Below are positions 8,266-17,197 of a DNA stretch of 64,000 nt, piece after piece. The DNA is from Candidatus Methylomirabilis sp. (lineage in GTDB: Bacteria; DYJV01). The stretch is from NCBI GenBank assembly GCA_020722945.1, contig DYJV01000001.1, forward strand, positions 22,646 through 86,645, read 5' to 3'. The first letter of the stretch is position 1. Each line of letters begins with the position of its first letter. The position numbers and the translations under genes are program-made. The notes below the pieces were generated by a model, which had not been told where the DNA came from, searched no databases, and was given only the letters and a program-made list of their open reading frames with translations.

Positions 8266-9189
8266 ATGAATAGAGAACAATATTATACATGCTTAAAAAC
8301 TTTGAACCTTGACAATAGTGCTTCAATAGAAGACATCAAAAGAGCATATAGACTTTTAGTGAAGAGATACCATCCAGATATTGCAGGGAAAAGTGAATTC
8401 TGTGTTAATAAATTTAGAGAAATTACTAAGGCTTACAAGATATTACTGAATGAAAGAATAGATGTTTCATGTGAAACTAATAGTAGGAATTTTGCTTCTA
8501 TTGTAAATAACCTTTTTTTGAAAAATTTAAATCTTAATAATTGTTTGTCCATTTTTAAAAGGAGTAGAAAATTTGAAGATGTTAAGTTTGACAAACTTTT
8601 TCTAAAAGAGGTTGACTCGTCAGTTCTATCTTTGGGTGAGGATGAGCTTATTTTTAGGTTAGAAGGGAGTGCAAACCTCTATGTTATGGTTGAAGCAGTA
8701 AAAGGATTATATAAGATTGCTTCTTTAGATGCTCTTATTGCAATAGTCAGTAATTATTATAAATACAGTAAAGATTTAAAACTTTTTGTATCTTTCCTTA
8801 CCAAAAAAAAGATTGATATTATATCTCAGTGGCTAAATGAAATGATATTTTACGATAACTATAATATTTTAATATCAGTGTTATCTTATCTTTACAACAT
8901 CAATGAGGATATTAAAGAGAGAAAATTAATAAAAAATTTTATAAGTGATAATATAGGTTTACTTAAATTTGAAGCATCAAAATTTTCTATTATATATAAG
9001 GGTGTTTTTTCAAGTAATGAGTTAAAATTTGGTGAAAAGTTGCTTTTTTCAAAAAAGATAGATGACCAGCAGCTTGGTGTTGCTCTTGGAGTTAAAAAAA
9101 AATTCAGCAATGTAAAGATAGGGAAAATTTTTGTAGATCTTGGATTTTTAACTTATAAAGAGCTTGAAGAGATTTTAAAAGATAGATGA
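8266..9189 (+). CDS. J-domain protein with C-terminal MshEN-like segment
   Basis: The 307-residue protein begins with a J domain (residues 1-65): KRAYRLLVKRYHPDIAGKS carries the HPD motif at 36-38 that stimulates Hsp70 ATPase. The middle (about 120-250) is helical and repeat-like. The last 50 residues (FGEKLLFSKKIDDQQLGVAL, then KIGKIFVDLGFLTYKELEEIL) read like the paired short repeats of the N-terminal domain of GspE/PilB/MshE ATPases, which in some cases binds c-di-GMP. No zinc-finger or DnaJ C-terminal domain is present, so it is a class III J protein. Its natural partner is the lidless Hsp70 six bases upstream. Confidence 0.8.
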   Translation: MNREQYYTCLKTLNLDNSASIEDIKRAYRLLVKRYHPDIAGKSEFCVNKFREITKAYKILLNERIDVSCETNSRNFASIVNNLFLKNLNLNNCLSIFKRSRKFEDVKFDKLFLKEVDSSVLSLGEDELIFRLEGSANLYVMVEAVKGLYKIASLDALIAIVSNYYKYSKDLKLFVSFLTKKKIDIISQWLNEMIFYDNYNILISVLSYLYNINEDIKERKLIKNFISDNIGLLKFEASKFSIIYKGVFSSNELKFGEKLLFSKKIDDQQLGVALGVKKKFSNVKIGKIFVDLGFLTYKELEEILKDR

Positions 9190-9214
9190 TCCTATAAACT
9201 TAAAAAAGGTTAAT

Positions 9215-10597
9215 ATGAAAGTAGGATTTTACAATTTTAATTATAAAAACAGTAATTTTGAAGTTTATAAAATAAAAGATATAGATGAATTGCAAAAAAA
9301 AGATATTGATTACCTTTTTATTTTTGCTGATAATGAACAAGAATTTCAAAATATATTGTCAAAATTATTTACTCAATCTTTAGAAGTAAAGTTTATACCT
9401 ATATTAGAAAGAAAAAACCTTAAATTAATATCAAAATTTCTTTCTATGGGAGCAGTTACATTTATTTCTGAACCTTATGTTGAGAATATTGAAAAGAATT
9501 TATTACTACTTTCCAAGATAGATAAGCCTGAAAAACTTTCACCTTTTGTTGAAGAATTTGAAGGTATTATTGCCAAAAGTAACAAGATGTTTGATGTTTT
9601 TAGCACAATTAAAAAAGTTGCAAATAGTAGTTCTACTGTTTTGATAACAGGTAGTAGTGGGACTGGTAAAGAGCTTGTTGCTAAAGCACTTCATAATAGA
9701 AGTAGCAGGCGTGATAAACCTTTTGTTCCTATCAATTGTGGTGCTATCCCTGAAAATTTATTGGAGAGTGAATTATTTGGTTTTGCAAAAGGTTCTTTTA
9801 CAGGTGCAAACTCAAATAAAGTTGGTAAATTGCAAATTGCAGATAAAGGGACACTATTTCTTGATGAGATAGGGGAAATGCCACTGCAGTTACAGGTAAA
9901 GTTATTAAGATTTCTTCAAGAAGGTGAAGTCCAGCCGATTGGTTTTGATAAACCTATAAAAGTAGATGTAAGAGTCGTTGCAGCTACAAACAAAAATTTA
10001 GGAGTTCTTATAAAGAATAAACTTTTTAGAGAGGATCTCTTCTTCAGACTGAATGTCATACACATTGACCTTCCTGATTTAAAAGATAGAGATGGTGATA
10101 TCATGCTTCTTGCTGAATATTTTTTTAAGAAATTTACCAAAAAAAATCAGAAAGAGGAGCTTCTTGATGGAATCTCTGATGAAGCTATCTATATTATGGA
10201 AAATTACAGTTGGAATGGGAATGTCAGAGAGCTTGAGAATACAATAGAACGCCTTGTTATTCTGAAAGATTCTGGCTCTATACTCCCTTCAGATTTGCCT
10301 GCAAGATTTTTTGATAATTTTGATGATAGTGCAGAGTCTCTTGCTATTAGAAACGAGGATAATGATTTAGAATCTTTATCTTCAGATAGAAACTTCGAGG
10401 AGAAAGAATATCTTAATTCTATAATAAAAATTAGCAATGAGGGGATTGATCTTAACAATATAATTGAAAATCTTGAAACCAATCTTATTATTCAGGCATT
10501 AGAAAAAGCTGGAGGTGTAAAAGAGAAAGCAGCAAAACTCCTTAATATTAAAAGGACTACACTAATTGAAAAATTAAAACGTAAAAATCTTATGTAA
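9215..10597 (+). CDS. Sigma-54-dependent activator, FleQ/FlrA-like, with degenerate receiver
   Basis: 460 residues. The N-terminal 110 residues have receiver topology but lack the normal signature: the phospho-acceptor strand reads YLFIFADNEQEF and the conserved lysine of the KP motif is replaced (FISEPY). Phosphorylation control is therefore doubtful. The AAA+ domain is complete: Walker A GSSGTGKE (about 146-153), the sigma-54 contact loop GSFTGA, a Walker B-like segment GTLFLDEIGEM and an arginine-rich VRELENTIERL. A Fis-type helix-turn-helix ends the protein (KEKAAKLLNIKRTTLIEKL), close to FleQ/FlrA, master activators of flagellar genes. The chemotaxis context supports that role. Confidence 0.88.
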   Translation: MKVGFYNFNYKNSNFEVYKIKDIDELQKKDIDYLFIFADNEQEFQNILSKLFTQSLEVKFIPILERKNLKLISKFLSMGAVTFISEPYVENIEKNLLLLSKIDKPEKLSPFVEEFEGIIAKSNKMFDVFSTIKKVANSSSTVLITGSSGTGKELVAKALHNRSSRRDKPFVPINCGAIPENLLESELFGFAKGSFTGANSNKVGKLQIADKGTLFLDEIGEMPLQLQVKLLRFLQEGEVQPIGFDKPIKVDVRVVAATNKNLGVLIKNKLFREDLFFRLNVIHIDLPDLKDRDGDIMLLAEYFFKKFTKKNQKEELLDGISDEAIYIMENYSWNGNVRELENTIERLVILKDSGSILPSDLPARFFDNFDDSAESLAIRNEDNDLESLSSDRNFEEKEYLNSIIKISNEGIDLNNIIENLETNLIIQALEKAGGVKEKAAKLLNIKRTTLIEKLKRKNLM

Positions 10598-10605
10598 TCG
10601 AAATA

Positions 10606-13167
10606 ATGAGAAAAACTTTATATATATTTTTTATTTTATCTCTATCTACTCTTATATATTCAGCAAATCTAAATTATCTTTTAGATATAAAATACAGAGA
10701 TTTTCCTGATAAAAAATTTGTAAGATTGGTTTTATACCTCTCCACGCCTCCACTATTTCAAGAGATAAAAAAAAAAGACCCATATAATGTTGAGATAGTT
10801 TTAACTGATACAGATATAAAAAAATTTTATGGTAATCTAAAAATCCCATCTCAATTTATAAACGAAATATCTACAACTCAAAATAAGAAAAATTTAGTAA
10901 TAAATATAAATCTAAAATCTGAAATAGTTGAATGGAGTCATATAAAATCAGATGCCCCCCCATTACTTTATATAAAAATAAGCACTAAAGATGCCAAAAC
11001 ACTTGAACCAAATAATATTGAAGACAACGGAACTTTACAAAAGTTTGACAATGCTACCCCAAAACAGCTACCACCTTCTCAAAAAATTATTCAAGACAAT
11101 AGTTCAAAAATAGTAAAAAGAGACAATTTAACCAAACTTCATTCAGCGATAGATAATGGAACAATTTTGGATAATAAAAGTTCACAGATTAAACAAGATA
11201 AAAAGATTGAAGTTGACGAGAATATTTTAAAGATAAAGATTGATGAAGCAAGAAACTTTTATAATAAAGGTTTACAGCTTATGGCAGAAAAAAAATATAC
11301 AGAAGCTATAGATATCTTTGATTATAATGTAAAAAATAGTGACAAAACAAATCCTTTTAATTTTAAGTCGAGATATAGGATAGTTGATTGTGTATATTAT
11401 AATGGTGATCCAAAAGATGCAAAGTTGTATATGAGTTTAGTGAGGGAGTATATTGATTTGATAAGTAATTATCCTGACAAAGATGAGACTGGTTGGGCAG
11501 CTTTTCAACTTGCTAATTGCTATAAAAAAATGGGTTTCTTTGAAGAAGCATTAGGAAGCTACAAATATGTAATTAAATATTTCCCCGATTCTGAATATAA
11601 AGTCAATGCATCTATTGAGGAGGGGAATATACTATATTTATTGAAAAAATATCAAGATGCACTTAATAGTTACAAAGAGTTACTCACTAAATCGCCAGAT
11701 TCTGTAATTGGGAACAACCTTAGATACCTCATTGGGAACTGTTTATATGAATTAAAAAAGTATAATGAAGCGAAAAATATTTACGAAGAAGCTCTCAAAA
11801 GGGATACTACTTTTGCGGATAAAAGCCCAGAAATGCTTTATAATATTGCAAATACCTATTTTTATCTAAAGAAGTATACTGTTGCAAGGGAGTATTTTAT
11901 GAAAATAAGAAATCTTTTCCCTAATAGCAACTATTTTGACCTATCTCTATTAAAAATAGGGGAGACATACCTCCAAGACAAAGATTATAATTCTGCTCTA
12001 TATATATTCAAAAGAGTTGTTGATGCTACTGAAAATACTGATAATATTATAGTTGCAAGACTTGAAATGGCAGATATTGGACTTGAAAAAAAGATAAAAG
12101 ATAAAGATGTATATGAAAAATATAAAAATTTCTTAGATCCTGATACTGCATATAATTATATTATAAATAATTATGGCAACAATGAACTTGTCCAGATTGC
12201 TATGTCAAGGTTGATAAACTACTATTTAGACCAGAGTAGAAATAATGATGCGTTGATCTATCTTGAAGAGTTTTATTCAAGATTTCCTGAAAGCAATATC
12301 AAGCAAAAAATGGATGAAAAGATGTTGTTAGCATTAAATAAGTATATTCTTGATTTATTTAAAGTTTACGATTATGGGAAAGTGATATACTTTTATGAAA
12401 AATATAAAAATAGCTATTTAAAAGAGTTTAAACCTCTTGATGTGTATAAAGCTATCTTTTTATCCTACAAAAATCTTGATTTAAGTGGCCAAGGTCGAGA
12501 TATATTAGAAAATTTATCAGCTAAATATAATAATGACCCTGACATTCAGTTTGAATTAATTGAAGATAGTTATAAAAGTAAAGCTTATAAAAAAGTTATC
12601 CTTGAAGCTGGAAAATATTATCAAAAATATCCTGAATCAAAAAAGATTAATAGAGTTAAATTTTATGAAGCATTATCGTATAAAAATCTTAAAAATTATC
12701 AGAAAGCGTCAAATATACTCTTTGATTTATTAAAATCTGATATTGTTAATGAGGATAAAGGGAGAGATGTTTTTTATCTTGCAGAAATATTTAGAGAAAC
12801 AGGTGATTATGAGAATGCTTTAAAGCTTTACTCAACTGTTACAGAAAATTATAATGAGGAAATTTTAGGGAAAAATATAATTAAAGATTCATATTTTTAT
12901 GCGGGGTATATGAAATATTTATTGAAAAATTATCAAGATGCTGTTAATGATTTCACTAATTTTAGAAATCTTTATCCTGAACATCATCCAGATGAAGTTA
13001 TTTATTATATAATAAGTAGCTTTGCTAAAAATTCAAAATATGAAGAAGCACTCAATTTTTTTGAAAATAATAAAAATAATTTTAAAAATGAAGCTTTTTT
13101 AAAATTATCATCTGAAGTTATAGATAATATTAAATGGAGTCAAAAGTTAAACCTTGATGGAAAATAG
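10606..13167 (+). CDS. Exported TPR-repeat protein with AMIN-like N-terminal domain
   Basis: 853 residues. The N-terminus MRKTLYIFFILSLSTLIYSA is a probable cleavable signal peptide. Residues 20-125 (VRLVLYLSTPPLF, NVEIVLTDTDIKKFYG) resemble an AMIN/secretin-type domain. A Ser/Asn/Lys-rich linker follows, and from about 205 to the end there are many TPR units such as YTEAIDIFDYNVKN, FEEALGSYKYVIKYFPDS, YQDALNSYKELLTKSPDS and YNSALYIFKRVVDAT, the pattern of periplasmic YbgF/BamD-like scaffolds. It overlaps the downstream NtrC-like gene by 11 bases. It is probably an envelope scaffold, perhaps for the flagellum or pilus; the exact partner is unknown. Confidence 0.85.
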   Translation: MRKTLYIFFILSLSTLIYSANLNYLLDIKYRDFPDKKFVRLVLYLSTPPLFQEIKKKDPYNVEIVLTDTDIKKFYGNLKIPSQFINEISTTQNKKNLVININLKSEIVEWSHIKSDAPPLLYIKISTKDAKTLEPNNIEDNGTLQKFDNATPKQLPPSQKIIQDNSSKIVKRDNLTKLHSAIDNGTILDNKSSQIKQDKKIEVDENILKIKIDEARNFYNKGLQLMAEKKYTEAIDIFDYNVKNSDKTNPFNFKSRYRIVDCVYYNGDPKDAKLYMSLVREYIDLISNYPDKDETGWAAFQLANCYKKMGFFEEALGSYKYVIKYFPDSEYKVNASIEEGNILYLLKKYQDALNSYKELLTKSPDSVIGNNLRYLIGNCLYELKKYNEAKNIYEEALKRDTTFADKSPEMLYNIANTYFYLKKYTVAREYFMKIRNLFPNSNYFDLSLLKIGETYLQDKDYNSALYIFKRVVDATENTDNIIVARLEMADIGLEKKIKDKDVYEKYKNFLDPDTAYNYIINNYGNNELVQIAMSRLINYYLDQSRNNDALIYLEEFYSRFPESNIKQKMDEKMLLALNKYILDLFKVYDYGKVIYFYEKYKNSYLKEFKPLDVYKAIFLSYKNLDLSGQGRDILENLSAKYNNDPDIQFELIEDSYKSKAYKKVILEAGKYYQKYPESKKINRVKFYEALSYKNLKNYQKASNILFDLLKSDIVNEDKGRDVFYLAEIFRETGDYENALKLYSTVTENYNEEILGKNIIKDSYFYAGYMKYLLKNYQDAVNDFTNFRNLYPEHHPDEVIYYIISSFAKNSKYEEALNFFENNKNNFKNEAFLKLSSEVIDNIKWSQKLNLDGK

Positions 13168-14557
13168 TGTTGTAATCATAAATAACAATCTCAAGACTCT
13201 GGAGCAATTCTCTGAAATAATAAAAGATTTACAGTTCAAGCCTCTCCTTTTTCACGATGTTGCAGAGGGTTTAAAATACATAGAACGTAGCACCCCATAT
13301 CTATTAATTACAGATATATTTTTCAGTGAGTATAGTCCTGAAGAGTATTGGAAAATCTTAAAATCATTAAGTGTTGCACCTATCCTAATTGTATCAGATA
13401 AACCTTCAAATGAATTTGGTCCTAATATGATTCGTGATGGTGCGATCGATTATTTACTCACTCCTATAGAAAGAGAGCAGATAAGGTTTATATTTGCAAA
13501 ATTAAAATTAAAGGAGAAGAGGGATAAATTTATTCACAGGCAGTTTATCACAAATAATGCTAAAATGTTAAAAATTCTTAAAGTTGTTGAAGTTGCTGCT
13601 AAAAGTAAATCCACTGTCTTTATAAGGGGAGAAAGCGGAGTTGGTAAAGAGTTGATTGCAAGAATGATTCATGAAAAGAGCAATAGGAGTAATGGACCAT
13701 TTGTTGCTGTTAATTGTGCTGCACTACCTGAAAATTTATTAGAAAGTGAGTTGTTTGGCCACGAAAAGGGGAGTTTTACAGGAGCAATAAATACAAAGCT
13801 TGGTAAATTTGAATTAGCAGATACAGGAACAATATTATTGGACGAGATTACTGAGATGAGTTTTCCACTTCAAGCAAAACTATTAAGAGTGCTCCAAGAG
13901 AGGGAGATAGATAGAATAGGTGGAAGAGAGCCTATCAAAATTGATATAAGAGTTATTGCTACTACAAATAGAGATATAAAGAAGATAATAGATGAGGGGA
14001 ATTTTAGGGATGATCTTTATTACAGATTAAATGTTATCCCTGTCCTAATTCCACCACTTAGAGAGAGAAAGGATGATATCTCAATACTTGGAAAATTTTT
14101 TATAGAAAAGCATTGTATGCTCAATCAGATACCGGTTAAATCAATATCTGAGTATGCAATAAAGAAATTGCAGGAGTATGATTGGCCCGGTAATGTAAGG
14201 GAGCTTGAAAATATTATTGAACGAGCCGTAATTGTAACTATTGGTAATATAATTGATCAAAATTCTATATTTTTTGAAGATGATATAGAGAGTATTTACG
14301 ATAATGATATCCAAACAGAACAATGCACCAATACAGATTTGGACAACCAATACCAAATTCCACACAATAGTAATCAGCAGGGTGGTATCTCTATAAAACC
14401 TGGAACAACTATCTCAGAGATGGAGAAAAAACTGATTGTTGAAACATTAAAATCGGTCAACCTAAACAGAACTCTTGCGGCAGAATTACTTGGGATAACT
14501 GTCAGGACATTGAGAAACAAATTAAATGAATACAAAGAGTTTGGAATAATTTTATAG
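13157..14557 (+). CDS. NtrC-family sigma-54-dependent response regulator
   Basis: About 466 residues. ATG 13157 is preferred over the adjacent TTG 13154. The receiver domain (1-125) keeps a plausible phospho-acceptor aspartate in LLITDIFFSEYSP, but the usual lysine is replaced by threonine (YLLTPIEREQ). The AAA+ domain has GESGVGKELIARMIH, ESELFGHEKGSFTGA with the sigma-54 loop, LLDEITEM and WPGNVRELENIIERA. The C-terminal Fis-like helix-turn-helix is NRTLAAELLGITVRTLRNKL. It would activate sigma-54 promoters, and one good candidate in this window precedes the glutamate synthase genes. No cognate sensor kinase is adjacent. Confidence 0.9.
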   Translation: MENSVVIINNNLKTLEQFSEIIKDLQFKPLLFHDVAEGLKYIERSTPYLLITDIFFSEYSPEEYWKILKSLSVAPILIVSDKPSNEFGPNMIRDGAIDYLLTPIEREQIRFIFAKLKLKEKRDKFIHRQFITNNAKMLKILKVVEVAAKSKSTVFIRGESGVGKELIARMIHEKSNRSNGPFVAVNCAALPENLLESELFGHEKGSFTGAINTKLGKFELADTGTILLDEITEMSFPLQAKLLRVLQEREIDRIGGREPIKIDIRVIATTNRDIKKIIDEGNFRDDLYYRLNVIPVLIPPLRERKDDISILGKFFIEKHCMLNQIPVKSISEYAIKKLQEYDWPGNVRELENIIERAVIVTIGNIIDQNSIFFEDDIESIYDNDIQTEQCTNTDLDNQYQIPHNSNQQGGISIKPGTTISEMEKKLIVETLKSVNLNRTLAAELLGITVRTLRNKLNEYKEFGIIL

Positions 14558-14582
14558 AATTTTGCGAGTATAAATCAACTAT

Positions 14583-16943
14583 ATGAATTTTAATAAATAC
14601 AAAAAAGTTTCCAACCCTGTTCAGTATCTTGGACTTGATATAAATTCTGTTCATAAAAATTTCGATTCTGCAAAAGTTAAATTTTTACTTGCATTCCCAG
14701 ATTTATACCAAATTGCCTCATCTAATCTTGGAACACAGATTCTATATAATATAATCAATAAACATGAATATTACCTATGTGATAAAATTTTTGCTCCAGA
14801 TGTAGATATGATGAATATGATATCTAATGGAGAATTACCATATCTATCTCTTTATAGTAGAAGAGAAGCTTTAGACTTTGATATAATAGGATTCTCTTTG
14901 CAGTATGAGCTTAGCTTCACTACTGTTTTGAAGATGCTTGAGCTTATGGGTATTCCATTATATGCAAGGGATAGAGTTGGAGATGATTCTATTCCAATTA
15001 TCTGTGCAGGTGGACCTGTTGTATTTAATCCTTTGCCTGTAGCCTCTTTTTTCGATTTTTTCTTAATAGGGGATGGAGAGGAAGCTGTTATTGAGAAATG
15101 TGAAATTATAGATAGATATAAAGGATGTGGTAAAAGTAAAATAATAGAGGAGTTGTCGAAGATAGATGGTGTATATACCCCTCTTTCTAATAAAAAAATA
15201 GTTAAAAAAAGATTTATTACAAATTTTAAACCTGAAGATTCTATCTATAATCCGATAGTTCCTTTAGCAAAAAGTGTTCATGAAAGGTGTGTTGTAGAGA
15301 TATCAAGAGGTTGTACGAGAGGTTGCAGATTTTGTCAGGCAGGGATGATTTACAGACCTGTAAGGGAGAAAAATATATTAGAAGTATTAAACACAGCCAA
15401 AGAATCTATAAAAAATAGCGGTTATGACGAATGTTCTATTTTATCTCTCTCTGTAGGTGATTACTCTCTGCTTGAAGAGTTGATTTTGGGACTTAAATAT
15501 CTTGATTCATCAATTTCATTACCATCTATAAGAGCTGACAAAATTAATGACAATATATTAAAAATTTTATCAGAGCGTGAAAGGACAGGTTTTACAATTG
15601 CACCTGAAGCTGGGAGTGAAAGATTAAGGGCAGTTATAAACAAAAATCTTACTGAGCAGGATATAGAAGAGTCTGTAACTTTCCTTTTCAAAAATGGGTG
15701 GAATCTTATAAAGCTCTACTTTATGATAGGGTTACCTTATGAACGATTTGAGGATGTTGAAGATATTGTAAAATTATCTTTTAAAATTGCAAAAATAGGG
15801 AGGAGTTTCTCTAAAAACAATAGGATAAATGTCAGTATCAGCACATTTATCCCCAAGCCTCACACCCCTTTCCAATGGTTTGGACAAGAGAATATTGATT
15901 CAATTAAGAGTAAATTAAGATATCTGAAAGATTCTTTCAAAAAAGGTAAAAATATAAATTTAAAGTGGCATACCCCTGAAATGAGCCTTCTTGAAGCTGT
16001 TTTGTCAAGAGGTGACCGAGATGTTGAGCGTATAATCTATGGTGCATACAAAAATGGTGCATATCTTGATAGCTGGGGAGATAAATTTGATTATAAATTA
16101 TGGGTTCAATCCTCTGATAGCGAACAATATTTACTAAATAAGATTGCAGAGAAAAATTATCTTTTGGAAGATGAATTGCCTTGGGATTTTATTGATATAG
16201 GAGTATCTAAAGCTTTTTTAAAAAAGGAGTATCTACTTGCAGTTGAAGGGCTTCAAACCCCTGATTGTAGATTTGATAAATGCTCAGGGTGTGGTGTATG
16301 TAGTGGAGAGTTAAAAAATATATTTTCAGAGAAAATAGATAAAGAGCATCTTAAAATTCATAATAATTTTATTACAAATAGCGTAGCAGATGATTATAAG
16401 AGAGTTATTTTTGAGTTTGAAAAGTTAGGGGCATCCTCATTACTTGGTCAGATTGATACTACTAAGCTAATATTAAAGGGATTAAAAAACTCTTCAGCAA
16501 AGTATAAATATAGTGAAGGTTTTAAGCCAAAATTAAAAATTACTCAATCTCCACCTGCACCATTTGGAGTGGCGAGTAAAAGTGAATTTTTTGAAGTATA
16601 TATTTCGCAATGTTCTGATTTTGATAAACTGGTAGAAGGTATGAATAAGTTTTTTTCTGGAATTATAGTTATAAAAAGTTATTTTGAGAATATTAACAAA
16701 ATTAACCTTATGAGAGATGTAAAAGCTTCAGTTTATTCAGTAAAGATAGCTGCCCTTCCACCTATTGAAGATGAACTTATTGAATCTATAGAAAAAGTAT
16801 CTGATAAGTTTTACATAAATATCAAATACTTAAATGGTAAGCATCTTAATATTAAGAAATTCCTTGATTCAGCTTTAAAAGATTTTATTTCCCCTGAAGA
16901 GATTGATTTAATAGAGATTAGAAGAGAAAAATTTATTTATTAA
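14583..16943 (+). CDS. B12-binding-type radical SAM protein fused to DUF2344
   Basis: 786 residues. The N-terminus (about 1-200) has the TIGR03960-type domain related to B12-binding radical SAM enzymes (AFPDLYQIASSNLGTQIL, FDIIGFSLQYEL). The radical SAM cluster motif is CTRGCRFC with C244, C248 and C251, which ligate the 4Fe-4S that cleaves S-adenosylmethionine. A cysteine-rich segment (CRFDKCSGCGVC) near 562-573 may hold another cluster. Residues from about 600 match DUF2344 (YKYSEGFKPKLKITQSPPAP). Such fused proteins are common next to ribonuclease G in other genomes, as I recall, but not here. The substrate is unknown to me. Confidence 0.88.
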   Translation: MNFNKYKKVSNPVQYLGLDINSVHKNFDSAKVKFLLAFPDLYQIASSNLGTQILYNIINKHEYYLCDKIFAPDVDMMNMISNGELPYLSLYSRREALDFDIIGFSLQYELSFTTVLKMLELMGIPLYARDRVGDDSIPIICAGGPVVFNPLPVASFFDFFLIGDGEEAVIEKCEIIDRYKGCGKSKIIEELSKIDGVYTPLSNKKIVKKRFITNFKPEDSIYNPIVPLAKSVHERCVVEISRGCTRGCRFCQAGMIYRPVREKNILEVLNTAKESIKNSGYDECSILSLSVGDYSLLEELILGLKYLDSSISLPSIRADKINDNILKILSERERTGFTIAPEAGSERLRAVINKNLTEQDIEESVTFLFKNGWNLIKLYFMIGLPYERFEDVEDIVKLSFKIAKIGRSFSKNNRINVSISTFIPKPHTPFQWFGQENIDSIKSKLRYLKDSFKKGKNINLKWHTPEMSLLEAVLSRGDRDVERIIYGAYKNGAYLDSWGDKFDYKLWVQSSDSEQYLLNKIAEKNYLLEDELPWDFIDIGVSKAFLKKEYLLAVEGLQTPDCRFDKCSGCGVCSGELKNIFSEKIDKEHLKIHNNFITNSVADDYKRVIFEFEKLGASSLLGQIDTTKLILKGLKNSSAKYKYSEGFKPKLKITQSPPAPFGVASKSEFFEVYISQCSDFDKLVEGMNKFFSGIIVIKSYFENINKINLMRDVKASVYSVKIAALPPIEDELIESIEKVSDKFYINIKYLNGKHLNIKKFLDSALKDFISPEEIDLIEIRREKFIY

Positions 16944-17197
16944 TTGATTTTTTTTAATACTTTACAGTATGGCATCAAGTGGTAGTTATAAAAACTATAA
17001 AACCGTGAGAGGATAAAAAAGTGGAGTATTCTTGAATTAGGGTGTTTAGAGTTATTAAATTTTAAGCTCTTTTCAAAGATATTTATTGTAATATTGTTTA
17101 ATAGAATAATCTCTATTTTATCTCTAAAATTTAAACTATTTATCAGGTATCTATTTGTTATGCATTGGTTTTTTATTTTATAAGAAGATAGGGGGTA

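Noticed and set aside
16944-17197. Riboswitch (for example c-di-GMP type) before the chemoreceptor gene
   Set aside because: The 254-base gap has no GEMM-like core or stable long stem that I could recognise, and no sigma-28 or sigma-54 promoter either.
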